From Balaenoptera acutorostrata (Eukaryota > Chordata > Mammalia > Artiodactyla > Balaenopteridae), in NCBI RefSeq assembly GCF_949987535.1, contig NC_080067.1:80625985-80689984 (forward strand): DNA of 64,000 nucleotides, written 5' to 3'. Position 1 is the first letter of the stretch. Each line of letters begins with the position of its first letter. The position numbers and the translations under genes were made by a program. The notes below the pieces were generated by a model. The model saw only the letters and a program-made list of their open reading frames with translations. It did not search any database and had not been told where the DNA came from. Below are positions 46,430 to 59,110 of the stretch, piece by piece.

Positions 46430-46990
46430 TGTCAGAATGAACTTTCTAAGATGTGAATCTGATCATGACACTCCCTTGCTTAAGGCTCTCAGGGGTTCTC
46501 CACTGAGAGAATCAAGCTCAGAGATTCAAGCCAGACTCCTTGTGGCTCAAGTGCTCCAGAGTTGCCTCTCCTCCCCCGTCCCCATCCCCCCACCCCCCGC
46601 AGTGCACTAACACTGGCATACCTGCTATTCCCTAAACATGCCACCTCCTCCTACTGCCATTTTTTTCTGAATTTTTGAATTCATTTTATTTTATTTTTTT
46701 TATACAGCAGGTTCTTATTAGTTATCTATTTTATACTACCTCCATTTTTTTGCCTGTGCTGTGCCCTGCACTTGAAATGCCCCTTTCCTTCAACTGCCTA
46801 ATAAACATCTCCAACTGTCTAGATCAGCTAAAACACCATCTCTTCTGACCAGCTTTTTTGAATCCTCCCCTTCTCCACACAGCCCTCTCAAGCAGAAGTA
46901 TCGCCTCTTTCATGTCAGCCGGGTCCTGGAACTCATTTCCCTGGTAAAGAGGTCCTGCATGGTAAGTCTGTGTTTCTTTCTCACCCAGCA
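46430..46990 (+). mobile_element. L2, sense, interrupted by an L1 scrap
   Basis: 'gatcatgacactcccttgct' and 'ttcaactgcctaataaacat' are L2 words. A 5'-truncated L1 3' end (46670-46736, 'tatacagcaggttcttatta') splits it. Confidence 0.7.
46670..46736 (-). mobile_element. Very short L1 3' end insertion
   Basis: T-rich start followed by the L1 3' UTR word 'acagcaggttcttattagtt'. Flanks 'ctactgccattttttt' and 'ctacctccattttttt' look like a TSD with two changes. Confidence 0.75.
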
Positions 46991-48495
46991 CAATGCCTGG
47001 CATAGGATATTAAATAGTTATGAAACAGTATAAAGCGGGACTCTTCCAGCTCAATCATGAAGGGTATGTTCATTATCTTGATGGTGGTGAAGGTTACCAC
47101 AGGTATAGCAAAACTTAAAGTACAAACGTTACATATGTACAGTTTATTGTATATATACCTCAATTGAGCTGTTTTTGTTTTTTTTTTAAGTGGGGTGTGG
47201 ACACTCCTGCGGGAGCCTCTCTGACCTTGAGGGAGGCATCCTCTGATCACTGCCCTCAGACAGCACAGGAGCACATACATATTCTGCTGATCTCTGCTTC
47301 AGCCTGAAGGCTCTCTGAGGTCAGCATTGGGTAAAACCAGCTGGGGATGGACCATTGCCCTGACAGCAGCAGGTCTTGGCTGTACACTGGAGTCACTGGA
47401 GAAGATTTAAAAATCACTGATGCCTGGGTCCCATCCCAGAGCACTTCATTGGTCTAGAGCATCCGGCTGGGTTAAGCTCCGCAAGTGATTCGCATGTGCA
47501 GGGGAGTTTGAGAATCACTACTCTCGACCAGCGGTTTGGCTCCTTGAGGTCAAGCCCCAGATCACATCATTTCCCATTCCTTCCCCAGAGATTCTAGAAA
47601 CCAGGAATCTATTATGCATAAGAAGCTTCAGTGGTCTCTGAGCTTCCTTATGGAGGAGGAGGTCAATCGTCCAGGTGGCATCAACACCAAAACAGCTTGA
47701 AACTTAAATCTTTGGGGCAATTTTACCCCTGAACTACCCACCACCCTCTTCCTTCTTCCTAGCCGCTGGGCAAATTCTGCAGCCAGTAGGTGGTGCTGTC
47801 TCCTATGGCTTGCAAAAACCCAACTTCCGGTGGGACAGTTGTTTTAAAAGCCTTGTTGGAAATCATTCACTTTTAATGCAACAATTCTAAACAATTCCCC
47901 CTTGACTTTTTCTTGGTCTCTTCATTCCTTGCTCTTGTGCCAGGGAAACATGAATGTTATCAGTTCACTCTTGTGGCACATTTGCATAATTTTTACTGGA
48001 TCATTAGAATCATACATTGTTTCTTTCCAGTGGTCCTATAATAACTTAAGAATTGAAGTAATGTTAATGTCATCTTAATGATGCATACAATTTGGTACAA
48101 TTACTCGGATAATCAATGTTTTATTTAATGGCTTTCCAAAATAAAAAAGAAGATAAATCAATTTGCATTGAAAAATTCTTCATTTTAGGTTTAAAAAAAA
48201 ATGCCAACAGTGGGAGATTTCTGTCTTTCATCAGCTTTTACGAGGTGAGCAAGGTCTGGCTGGATTTTTTAGAGAATGAGGTTGCGAAGAGCCCTGGAGC
48301 ACTGTATGGGGAACTTTTCTTCAACCTCCAGGTTGTGACACGTGTGCACTTTTATTCAAAGACAAAGCTTGGAGCAAACCATCGAAGGCTTCATTATTCC
48401 TGCAGGCTCAGTAACATTTTCTGAGCCCACAATCAGAACATGTGGTCTAATGAAAGAATTCTCTCCTGCTTCCAGATGAGAGCCAGATTGAAAAA
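46991..48495. other. Intergenic, unrecognised unique sequence
   Basis: Open frames are at most about 100 codons and show no family resemblance. No repeat is clear. Confidence 0.5.
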
Positions 48496-48670
48496 ACAAC
48501 AATAGTAATAGTCAATATATTACGGAGTATTTAATATAGGCCAGGCACAACTCTTCCTTTCATTCTCACAATAATTGTGAAGTAATACTCTTATTACCCT
48601 TGTTCAATAGTTGGGGAGATAGAGGCAAGAAACTTGCCCAAAGTTTTGTGGGTAGTAATTAGCACAGCTC
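48496..48670 (+). mobile_element. MIR SINE
   Basis: 'ctttcattctcacaataatt' and 'gttggggagatagaggcaag' and 'aaacttgcccaaagttttgt' belong to a MIR-type element. Confidence 0.6.
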
Positions 48671-50206
48671 TCTGTCATTTAATGCCAAAATATTAACACA
48701 TGCAGGATATTTCAATGGTTCGTAGAGACTATGAGACGTATATTTGAAACTGAGAGTGGCCTATATTTACTAGGCCTGGGGCCAGATACAAACAGATCTT
48801 CCTGGAGTGTATAGCTTAATGGGCCTTTATTACCAAAAATGAAAAATTCTGTCCTTATGTAATTGTTCAGATTTCAGAACATACTCTCTCCGTTAAAGTA
48901 ATTCATCTAAAATCATCTGCAAAATGCCTGCTGTGCATTACTGATGGCCCCAGCTGTGGCTGTGGCTTCCCTCTCTGTTTGGGTGTGGGGCCTCCAGCTT
49001 CTCTCTAATGAAAAGTCTCTCCATTCTCTCTCGGCCCAGCTGTGGCATCCTGCCCGTATGTGGCAACAGAGGAATCTTTGAGGCTTCTTTCCTTATGCTG
49101 GAAACAATAACCTCCTGACAGGGTCCAAGGCCCCGCTGGGTTGACACTGAACACCTCCAACCCCCACCCCTGCTTAGTACCACCTTTATCAGCCAGTCCT
49201 TCTCTGCTCCTGAGCTTCTGGAGAAAAACCCTCTGTCTTATTTCTCTGGTATGTAGAAGGTCCTCAACAAAACAAGAAAGAATGAAGGCCCTATTTCAGT
49301 GAAGTAACATCCTCGAGCAAGGAATATCCTGGACTATGGAAGCAAAGAATAGAATTAGGGCAAAACAAGAGGAGAAGTCTCTGGATTATAATAGGGTCAA
49401 TTGTCCAAATGTCTATTTGTAATGACACCTCTGAAGTATTTTTTTTTTTTTTAAGCTTAGTCCATAACAGAAAGCCTCTCTTAGCCAGCCCTAACTAACC
49501 AGCTTTACCATTTTCTTGAGAGGAATTAACTTATACAATACCCTCTAAATTGTACGTAATTCTTATTCCATAATAGAATGTCTATCATTTTAAACTAATC
49601 TTTTAAAATTTTCTATTGTTATTATTCTAAGTCTCAAGCTTAAAACAAAACGCACACCTCAAAAGGGTCAACACAAATAGACATTTGGACAGTGGACTGC
49701 ATTATAGTCCAGAGACGTCTATTCTTGCTCCTGGGTGCTCCTCATGAGCCCTCTGCTCTCCTCTAAGTGGTGATCCAGGCTCCTTCCTGCTACGGCTTCC
49801 TCATTTTGAACATGTTTCCCAAGGTCACACTGTACTCATCCGCATCAATCTACTGGAAAGGGAAAAAGCATGGAGGATCATGCAAGAGAGATTTTTATGG
49901 GTCAGGTCTGGTGTTAATACCTCTCATTTTTTCCCACATCACGTTGGCTTAGAACGTAGTCACATAACTACACCCAACACACCCAGGGAGACAGAGGAAT
50001 ATAGGAGAGCTCCATGTCCAGGAAGACCAGGAAATGGGTGCTTTGTGAACATCTATCCCGTCTCTGTTCCTCTCCCTCCCTCTACCTTACAACATTATCT
50101 CACCCTTCAAGATTCTGCATAAATATCACAATCCCATCCCTAACCTAGAGCAGTATCTAGCACAGAGTATACACTCAATAAATATTTGTTTAAAAAATGA
50201 GGCATT
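48671..50206. other. Intergenic, mostly unique sequence
   Basis: A tail-like 'cacagagtatacactcaata' near 50160 is an L2 end. Nothing else is recognised. Confidence 0.45.
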
Positions 50207-50215
50207 CCACAAATA

Positions 50216-50408
50216 CTTTTTTAAAAATTTATTTTATTGAAGTATAGTTGATTTACAATGTTGGGTTAGTTTCTGCTGTACAGCAAAGTGATTCAGTTAT
50301 ACATATACATATATATTCTTTTTCATATTCTTTTCCATTATGGTTTGTTACAGGATATTGAACATATTAATAGTTCCCTATGCGATACAGTAGGACCTTG
50401 TTGTTTAT
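50216..50408 (-). mobile_element. L1 3' end, antisense
   Basis: 'ttattgaagtatagttgatt', 'acagcaaagtgattcagtta' and 'cagtaggaccttgttgttta' form the reverse L1 3' UTR. TSD ccacaaatactt at the left and ccacagatactt at the right. Confidence 0.88.
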
Positions 50409-50412
50409 CCCA

Positions 50413-53367
50413 CAGATACTTAAGTGCCTACTCTCTTAATTCTCAATTAAGTCAGAGAGTCAGTTGTGCCCTAAGCAAGTAATTTCAAATTCAACTCATC
50501 TGATAGAGCAAGGACCAAGCCGTTTGAGAACATGGAGGAAAACGTTCTATGAACATCAGTTCTGGAAGGCTTGAGCTGGGTATGGAAAGAAGAGTCAAGT
50601 TTACTAGCTGGAAAGAGCAGGAACATGACCATCTATGGAGAAGAAACATGATGTGCAAAGGTGGGAATGTGTTTGTGAGGGTGGGTGTCGGGGCCAGGCT
50701 CTGAAGGGCCTTGTGTGTTGCATAATCATCTGATTCCTGGTGTGCTGATCTTTCAGTTATACCAACTATGTGCCCTACCTGCTTTTTCTGAAGAGAAGGC
50801 TGAACAACTATACCTAATAAGGCATTCACTCAAGTCCTGCCTTCTTGTGTGGAGACAATTGCAATGCCCTCCCTGGTCTCTTTGGAAGGAGGGAGCCCAG
50901 CTACCTCAAGTTATAGTTTGCAGGCATCCTGCTTTGGGTCTGGCTTGGCTTTGTCCTTCAGCTGCATTTGGAAAACATGATTTGGGTGCCCTAGTCTGGG
51001 GAGTCACAGATCTCCACAGCTAACTACACTTCAGCCTATTGACCTAAGGGTAAAAGGCCCTGTGTTTGCTGTTAATTGTGGTTTGGGGATGAATGTTACA
51101 TGGGTAGTTATAAAGCATGGGGCTCCATGTCATGAAAGGTCCGCTGTCCCCCTGGATGGCCACCCTGTATAACATAACATGGCTCCGAAGAATAGTGGGT
51201 CAAAGCTGTCACCCTAAGAAATCAGGTGGGGACCCAATTTAGGAAGTACAAGGCAGATTCAATAAATAGTTATTGAATGCCTACTGTGTGCCAGGTATTT
51301 TCAGATGTATTTGCTAATTTGCATGTAAATATTTTCTGAAATGATCACAAATAAGCCCAATTATGAGATAACATTGCACTTTCGAACATATTAAGATATA
51401 TTTCTTTTAAGTACACTCGAATCAAGACTATGTCATAGTCATAGTGAAGATCAGAGTTCCATTCAAAATGAGGCAGCTGTGATAGAACAGAAAGAACTGT
51501 GGACCTTGGAGTCAGGAGATCTTGGCTCTATCACTTATCCCTTCTCTAAGCCCCAGCGTCCAAATGGGGAGAATGAGGTATGTTTTACAGCATTGATTTG
51601 TACTGTAAATACCTGACTGAGCTATAAATACTTGGCTGGGCTCCATTCTCTCTGAGTGTGGGGACTTTTTGAGCTGTGCTTGTCTTTGTGAGGAACCTGG
51701 AAACTCTACTCCTAGAGTTATTACAAAATATGATGGCTTCTAAGCTGGGGAGGGGCCTACACCTGAGCAATGAGGCTCTTAGCTCCTGCACCTGAGCTGA
51801 CTGCTATGCTAGACTGAGAGCAGAGCTCCCATGAGATGAACTCTCAATGCTGCCAGGCTGGCCAGCTGTGGTTCCTCCCTACATTGTCTTGACTTTTAAA
51901 GCCAAGTGTGACCTCTAGAAGGCTTGTGAGTCTGAATATTGAGTTGACCCTCGGAGGAACCTCTGGTGGGTACTGCAGCCATCATGTTTTATTGTATCGT
52001 CTCTGAAATGTTGGAGCAGATAGTGGCCTATCTCCAGTGAGGCTGGGGAAGCGGAAACTACCAAAGAAGGAACTTGGGTTACATGGAATGAAGAACTTGC
52101 TCTGATTGATGATTAAATAATCGGAGTAGATTAGCCAGGGAGCTGATGGAGGCTCCTTGGGACATCCCTTAAAGAGGTGAAATGGTCATTTTCAGAGTCT
52201 ACTCTCAAGACAGGCCCTCACAATCTTCCCAAATAGCAAATGTGTTCAACCAAGTCCTGTATCCTATTAAAGGGCAGTAGTTTTTCGAAGGACAATTTTT
52301 AGTTGGTAGAACAGGTTATGTAAACCAGAGCCTGCTGCCAAGTGCCAAACACATTTGAGTTCACAAGAAGTAATTATAGAGCCAGCTCTGGCATGGACCA
52401 GATCCTTTGCTTTCCAGCTGAGCAAACTGAGGTCCAGAGCGGGGCAGGTAATTGCATGGTTGCTCAGCTAGTTGATAGCACTGAGGACCAGAACTGAATT
52501 CTTCTGAGTCCAGATTTATAGTTTTCCTCTGCTAGCAATCAAATATGAAGAGCTATAGTCTACAAAAGGTGCAGTAGCCCCTGTACACAGGCCAAAGTTG
52601 GGTCCTGGGCTGGAGGCTTTTTGCAGGGCTGTTGGCCCTTGACTTCTGTAGACCTGGTCCTTCAGCAAGCTGCTCAGCCTCCACCCCCCCATCATATCCC
52701 CAAACCTGGCCCCCAGAAAGGGGTAAGGGTCAGAAGCTTGTCCTACCTTTTGAAAAGCTGTTGAATTCCTAGCTCCAGCGTTGTCTGAAGGACCACTGAT
52801 AGAGCTAAGACAAGGCAGAAGAGAAAGGCAAGACGAAAGTGGGGGTTGGCACAGAGGGGATTGTAGGTGAAAAGGAGGATTAAAAAAAAGTGGTACTCAA
52901 GTGGCCGAGGCAGAATGCTGGCTCAGCCTCCAAGAGCATTCCCAAGTTCCCGCCGCTTCCTCTGCTCTTCAGATATCTCCATTCTTGCCAGCGTCTATGG
53001 TGTTCACTTCCCTCTATCCCATCACACCCCCCTCATTCTGTGGCATTTCTTCCCAGGCCACATCTGCATGGACCATACCTGTTCTGTGCTCCTTCCCCAT
53101 TCCCTACTCACTCCTTGTTTCCTGGTATTTACGCTAGAAGTATCTAGATATGATTAAAAAGGGGTATGCATGTGTGAGTGTGTCTGTGTGTGTCTGTGTA
53201 CTTGTCTTCATTCATTGTACTTTTTATTTAAATAACTGGAAAAGCATCTGTGCCCTTTAGGTGGTGTGAGATAACTTCTAGGAAAAGAGAAACAAATTGT
53301 AATGGCTTTGCCAGAGTGGAAAAGGGGCATTTAGAGAAAGACTCTAGCAGTCTCCTCTGGGTCTAAG
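50413..53367. other. Intergenic with scattered MIR and L2
   Basis: An antisense L2 tail lies near 51262-51302 ('atgcctactgtgtgccaggt'). MIRs are near 51485-51580 ('ggacttggagtcaggag'-like) and 52385-52525 ('gagcaaactgaggtccagag'). The three overlapping frames at 52867-53157 show no recognisable protein. A TG-rich run is at 53165-53200. Confidence 0.5.
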
Positions 53368-53383
53368 CTCTACAGACAATTTT

Positions 53384-53705
53384 CTTTTTTTTAAAGATGA
53401 CATCTTTTTTTTTTTTTTTTGATTTATTTGTTATTTTTATCTTTGGCTGTGTTGGGTCTTCGTTTCTGTGTGAGGGCTTTCTCTAGTTGCGGCAAGCGGG
53501 GGCCACTCTTCATCGCGGTGCGTGGGCCTCTCACTATCACGGCCTCTCTTGTTGCGGAGCACAGGCTCTAGAGCGCAGGCTCAGTAGTTGTGGCTCACGG
53601 GCATAGTTGCTCCGCGACATGTGGGATCTTCCCAGACCAGGGCTCGAACCCGTGTCCCCTGCATTGGCAGGCAGATTCTCAACCACTGCGCCACCAGGGA
53701 ATCCC
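53384..53705 (-). mobile_element. CHR-type SINE, antisense
   Basis: Perfect 16-bp TSD, ctctacagacaatttt, at 53368-53383 and 53706-53721. Poly-T left end, complete body and head 'ccaccagggaatcc'. Confidence 0.94.
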
Positions 53706-53721
53706 CTCTACAGACAATTTT

Positions 53722-54541
53722 AAAGAAAAGTTTTCTAAAAAGGAAAAAAAAAAAAAAGGAAACATATGCCAAAATTCATTGAAAAATATCACAACTTTTA
53801 CTGTAATTTTATTAATGGACACTGTTTTAAAATATTTCAGTTCATGAAAGCTGGAAAACATACATTCCCTCTGGAATATATAATCTTAAAAATATTTTCA
53901 AAACTAACCTTTGAAAATTGGTTACAGAAAGATATAATAATTCACGAGCGTTTTCAGAATTGATAATTCTATGAATAGAGAGGTTGAAAGCACACGACTT
54001 ATTTATCGAGGGTGTGCTAGCTGTTCCATAAATAAGGTTAAAATGTTTGTATGTGCTTCTCAGCTTCAGAGAAATGGTACATTTCTATGACACATTTGTA
54101 CATTAAAAGCAACAACAACAAAGAGAAACACCTTTCCTCATTGTTGAAAATTTCCATCAAGACTTGTTTTGTATCCGTCTCTCAATATGAAATTCCAGCC
54201 GTCTCAGCTGTGGCGTGACCACGATGTCCATGCTTAACCCCAAAATAAACAAACAAAAATTGCTGAGAGATCTACTATATGCCAGTTAACATAATAGGCT
54301 ATTTTCACCAAAATGGAACCCGCTGTGCTCACCATGGCCTGTCATCTGCCCATCTCCTGTGTTCATCCATTATGTGGATGGTGCCTTTAGGTCTGTCCTT
54401 GGCCGTCCTGTATGGGCTGCAAACTCTGAGGGCTGTCATGGGGAGTATTTTTTCCTAACCAACACCATGTCACATAGGGGGAGAAAAACCTATAAAGAAC
54501 ATTTTCCTATAAAAAAGAATATAATTTTATATTTTTAAAAT
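53722..54541. other. Intergenic AT-rich unique sequence
   Basis: No gene or clear repeat is seen. Confidence 0.5.
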
Positions 54542-54549
54542 AAAAAGTT

Positions 54550-54673
54550 AGGGAGTTCCCTGGTGGCCCAGTGGTTAGGATTCCGGGCTTTCACTGCCGT
54601 GGCCCAGGTTCAATCCCGGTCAAAGACTGAGATCCCACAAGCCGTGCGGTGTGGCCAAAAAAAAAAAAAAAAG
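54550..54673 (+). mobile_element. Short tRNA-derived SINE variant
   Basis: 'gggagttccctggtggccca' head, 'ggttcaatcccggtcaaaga' B-box region and poly-A at about 125 bp. It is the sense counterpart of the type at 7641-7758. TSD about aaaaagt. Confidence 0.85.
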
Positions 54674-54927
54674 TGAAAATTAACATTAAAGAAAATTGTA
54701 TACATGTTTCATAGCCCTATCAATTGCTGCAAAAGAATTTTATAATATTCTGTCATCAGGGTCATTCATTTCTGGCACTGTGACAAACCCCAGGCATGAC
54801 TATTAAAAGCAGAGTAAATTAAGCATATTACCTAAACGAAGGTGAATACTGTAGGGTTGTTGTCTTTTCCCCCTCCAACTTTTTTTCCCCTGCATATAAC
54901 ATTGCAACTATATATCAGTAAAATATT

Positions 54928-55214
54928 ATTTATTTATTTATTTATTTATTTATGGCTGTGTTGGGTCTTCGTTTCTGTGCGAGGGCTTTCTCTAGTTGCG
55001 GCAAGCGGGGGCCACTCTTCATCGCGATGTGCGGGCCTCTCACTATCGCGGCCTCTTGTTGCGGAGCACAGGCTCCAGACGCGCAGGCTCAGTAGTTGTG
55101 GCTCACGGGCCCAGTTGCTCCGCGGCATGTGGGATCTTCCCAGACCAGGGCTCGAACCCGTGAACCCTGCATTGGCAGCCAGACTCTCAACCACTGCGCC
55201 ACCAGGGAAGCCCC
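54928..55214 (-). mobile_element. CHR-type SINE, antisense
   Basis: TSD tcagtaaaatatt at 54915-54927 and 55215-55227 is perfect. ATTT-repeat left end, full body, 'ccaccagggaagcccc' right end. Confidence 0.94.
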
Positions 55215-55339
55215 TCAGTAAAATATTTTTGACTTGGATTATAGATTGAGTTGCACAATATGGCAACTCACCGTGGGAGTGAATTAGCATGCAAATCTGA
55301 ATTATGAAATAGAAAAGTTTTAACTAATCCGATTTCAAG

Positions 55340-55930
55340 TTTTTTTAAATTATGGTAAAATACACATAACACAAAAGTTACCATTTTAATAATTTTTAAG
55401 TGTACAGGTCAGTGGCATTAAGTATTCTCACAATGTTTTGCAAACATCACCATGATCCATTTTCAGAACTTTTCCATTATCCCAAACTGAAACTCTGTAC
55501 CCATTAATTAATAACTTTCTGTTTGCCCCTCTGTCCAGCCCCTGGTAACCTCTTTTATCCTTTCTGACTCTATGAATTTGCTTATACAAGTAGAATCATA
55601 CAATATTTGTCCTTTTGTGTCTTGCTTATTTCACTTAGCTTAATGTTTTCAAGGTTCATATGTGTTGTAACATGTGTCAGTATTTAATTCCTTTTTAAGA
55701 CTGGATAATATTCCATTGTATGTACATACTGCATTTTATTTATCCATTCATCTGTTGATGGATGTTTGAGTTATTTCCACCTTTTGGTGACTGTGAATAA
55801 TGCCACTGTGAACGTGGGTATATAACCATCTGTTTGAGGCCCTGCTTTCAATTCTTTTGGGAGTTGGGAGATGGAGTTTGTGGATCATATGGTAATTCTA
55901 TATTTAACTTCTTGAGGAATTCATCTTATT
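55340..55930 (-). mobile_element. Old L1M-type element, antisense
   Basis: 'aaaatacacataacacaaaa', 'cccaaactgaaactctgtac' and 'ggataatattccattgtatg' are reverse-strand L1M 3' landmarks. Confidence 0.8.
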
Positions 55931-57689
55931 TTAAAACTAATAAGAAACATAAAATTCCTCTGGGTTATCTGTGTTCAAACCTTGAGACGCAAACTCAATG
56001 CAAGCAGCAGCCTCCTTTGGGCCCAGAAGCTCAGCAATGATCAGAAATGGGATGCTGTGGAGGCAGCCACAAAGGGAACTGTTCCAGCGGCTGTGAGAAG
56101 CACCGACGGAGGCCATCAGTGCACGCTGACTTTGCCAGTCAGAGGAAGTCAAAGCATTTAAAAGGCACTTCCACTCTCCAGCTTAGTACAAAGAATGAAG
56201 GATGACTGGACAAGAAAAAGCCACAAACCAGAAAACAAAAGCTTGGGAGGAATTAGAAGAGCCGTCTATCATCTCCAACCTAGTTCTGAGATAATGGAAT
56301 GTGGAAGAATGTTGTCATCACTTGGGATTCAGCTGTTTATGGCAGGTCTGGGCAGGTTGGAAACTGCCAGGTGGGACAGGAGGAGGGCAGATTGGGTTGC
56401 AGCACTTTCCAGGTGCAGTCCAGGTAAACAGGGGTGTGTGTTGGGTCTGAACAGTAAAGCGCCATGTTGGGCTGGGGAAGGTGATGCACAGATCAGACAA
56501 CACAGGGCCTAAACTTAGAGGATGCTTGATAAATGCAAGATTTTTTTGGTACTTATCAATGCAATATTTACCCAGTTTCTGCAACTTAACTTTCCTTGCA
56601 TCTAATCCATCCATCACATCCCTACGAGAAAAATCTTAAAATCACCACTTGGCACTGACACCTCGCAGTTCAAACTCTTTCACTGGCTGCCCATTATTTA
56701 TAATCATTGCCTCTCAAGCTTGGATAAAAGTAGCCCCAAGGCCATTCTACTGAGGCAGAAAGACCCAAGATAAACCTGGGGCAGCCCCTGCAGCACAAAT
56801 TTTACTGGAAAATGTTTGGGGACAAGCATAACTCTTACATCACAATAAACATGGGGAATATTTAGAGTACGATGATATTTTCCATGGAGTTTAAGCATAA
56901 AACACTGTCCTTCAAGTGGAAGTTGGAGCTTGGCCTCTATGCACACGATACCACAAGAATAAGTTTATTTTCTCTGGCATTAGGGCACCACCCTGGTAGA
57001 GTGTGGGGTGGGAGTGCACAGTTAAACTGCAGCTCCCTAACCTGGGCAGTTAGAACTGCTGGCCCACTCAGAGCCATCTCGCCAACTGGTTCCTGATCTG
57101 CAAAGTTCAGATCACTTTGCTCTTTACTTCTTACTGCTTCTGTTTTCAGTCGAGGCATTCTGAACTTTTGGACAATGAATCCAGCTCTGTCACTTCTGGC
57201 AAGTTAACCCCTTTGTGCCTCAGTTTTCTCAGCTGGATAACAGTAGGGTTGTGGGGAGGATTTCGTGAATTAACAAGGTAAGTATTTACATTTCAGTGCC
57301 TGGCTAGCTGTGTGCTTTCTGTACTGTACGTGTTAGGCATCCTACTATTATTTCCTTCTATTGGTACGTGAAGGCTGCCTCTTCTCCTGCCTAACCATTC
57401 CAGTCTTAACCCACTCATCGTGGCCCAGCCCAAGCCCACCTGGTCCTTTGCACGTGCTGTTAGGGGAAGCTCCCCACCCCCGCTCCTTACAGTCAATTTT
57501 AGAACCAGCTCAGGTGTAAAGGATAAGGTGAAAGTCTGAGCATCTGTTCTTCAGTTTATTTGTTCGGCTTCACGGAAACCGCCAGCGTATTGAGATAAGA
57601 AAAACGCAGAATAGTGACATATTGGCCAGTCTCGAATCCGCGTAAGGGGCAAAACTTTAATGAAGGAAAAGTGCGTTTTGTGTGTGCCT
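55931..57689. other. ITGB5 upstream intergenic region
   Basis: A MIR is probable at about 57155-57295 ('gttaacccctttgtgcctca'). The rest is unique, with no recognised gene. GC content climbs sharply after 57680. Confidence 0.5.
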
Positions 57690-59110
57690 CCACGCCCCAC
57701 GTGCCCTCACTCCCCCACAGAGCGCGTCGCCTCGCGGTAACACTCGCCGGTGCTCCGTCCCTCCGGCGAGCGCGGCTTCGGGAGGACTAGACTGCCACGG
57801 CACGATTCCCCGCTCCCCGCCGCGGACCCGCTCTCTCTCCTTAAATCCAGCAACCCCAAGTATAATCTCGGCTCGCCCGTGCAGCGTGCCCCTCCCCCTT
57901 CCCGTAGCCCCCAGCTGCTAGGGAAGCCGGGCCAGACGCTACCCCAGGATTTCGACCCCTGCCCTGGCCGCCAGGTGCGCCGGAAGCAACTTCCACCTGG
58001 ATGCCCTCGGCCTCCCTTGCCGGCCGGTCCCCGGGAGGGGCGGAGCTCGGCCCGCCCCGCCTCGCCGTAAACTGACCTTGTGGCAGCGGGGCGGGGGCCG
58101 GGACGGGGAGAGAAGGGGAGGAGTAAGGAGAGGAGGAAAGTGGAGCCCCGCGGGCTGGAGGGAGGAAGAAAAGGGAAGGGGCGGAGGCAACGGGCACAGT
58201 GTACCGGCGCGCGGGGGAGCCTCAGCCCGCGGTGCGTCCCGGAGCCGGAGTCCTCCCTGCACAGAGCCGCCCGCCGGGACCGTCCCGAGCGGCGACACCC
58301 CGGGCGTCCCGGCCGGGGAGCCGGCGCAGCGGCGGCCCCGGGACTCGGCGGCAAGCGCTGCGGGAAGGATGGTGGCGGCGGGGCGCGGGCCAGCGCAGCC
58401 GCCCCCGCCTCCCGCCAGGCCGCGGCCCCCGGCCGCACGCCCCCGCGGAGTCCGCCGCCCGCGCCGCAGCTGAGCCGGGCGCCCCACCATGCCGCGGGCC
58501 CCCGCGCCCCTGTACGCCTGCCTCCTCGGGCTCTGCGCGCTCGTGCCCCGGCTCCCAGGTAAGCCGTGCCGCTGGCGGTGCAAAGAAACTTTGTGGCGCA
58601 CGGAGCCGCCCTTGGCGTCTCGGAGGCGCAGGGCCCCGGGCCGTTGTCTGAAGGTGGGAGGCATCCTCGGGGCACTCCCAGGTGGCGAGCCGCTGGGGAC
58701 GGCCTGGTGGGGGGCTTCCGTACTGCGGGCGCCACCCTGCACGCGGCCCGCGGCAGCCCCGCAGGGCTGTCGTCGGCCTCCGGTCCCCTCCCGGGCGAGG
58801 AGGAGCCTTCCTGTGTAAACAGCCCTGCCCGTCTGCTGACCCAGCCTGCGAGCGCCCGCGCCCATTGCGCGGGGAGGGCCGCCGCCAGCCCCGCGTCGGG
58901 ATCGGGGCTCTGCACTCCCGGCACAAAGCGGCCCTTGTGGCCGGCCGGGGGCGGCCTGGCTGCTGGGAGGCGCCGAGTGATGCCGCCGGTACCCTGGTCC
59001 CGGGGAGACGAAGGGCAGCTGGAGGCGCGTGACCCGGAGTTTTCGCTGGAGTCAAAGCGTGGGGGCCAGGGCTACTCCCGAGGGGGCTAGTCTCCTGGAA
59101 GCGCGGGTGT
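57690..59110. promoter_or_regulatory. ITGB5: ITGB5 CpG-island promoter
   Basis: About 1.4 kb of dense CpG, which spans the first exon of ITGB5 and lacks a TATA box. GC boxes (Sp1-type GGGGCGG) are at 58037, 58088 and 58178. TGACCTTG, a nuclear-receptor half-site of the ERR/SF1 type, is at 58073-58080. Transcription probably starts at dispersed sites near 58.1-58.3 kb, as in other CpG-island genes. Large open frames on both strands here are a by-product of few AT-rich stop codons. Confidence 0.8.
58489..58558 (+). CDS. ITGB5: ITGB5 (integrin beta-5) coding exon 1: signal peptide
   Basis: ATG in a strong context (gccccaccATGc) opens [18 protein letters not shown] followed by VPRLP and the first base of the next codon, then gtaagc. 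The first 18 residues match the signal peptide of human integrin beta-5 as I recall it. The exon ends in phase 1, one base into the codon for Gly before the human LNICTSG start. Integrin beta-5 pairs with alpha-V to bind vitronectin. The remaining exons lie beyond the window's right edge. Confidence 0.93.

Noticed and set aside
57707..58924. 405-codon minus-strand open frame across the ITGB5 CpG island
   Set aside because: GC-rich sequence has few stop codons; the translation is Arg/Gly/Pro-rich with no recognisable domain, and several other frames are open over the same bases.
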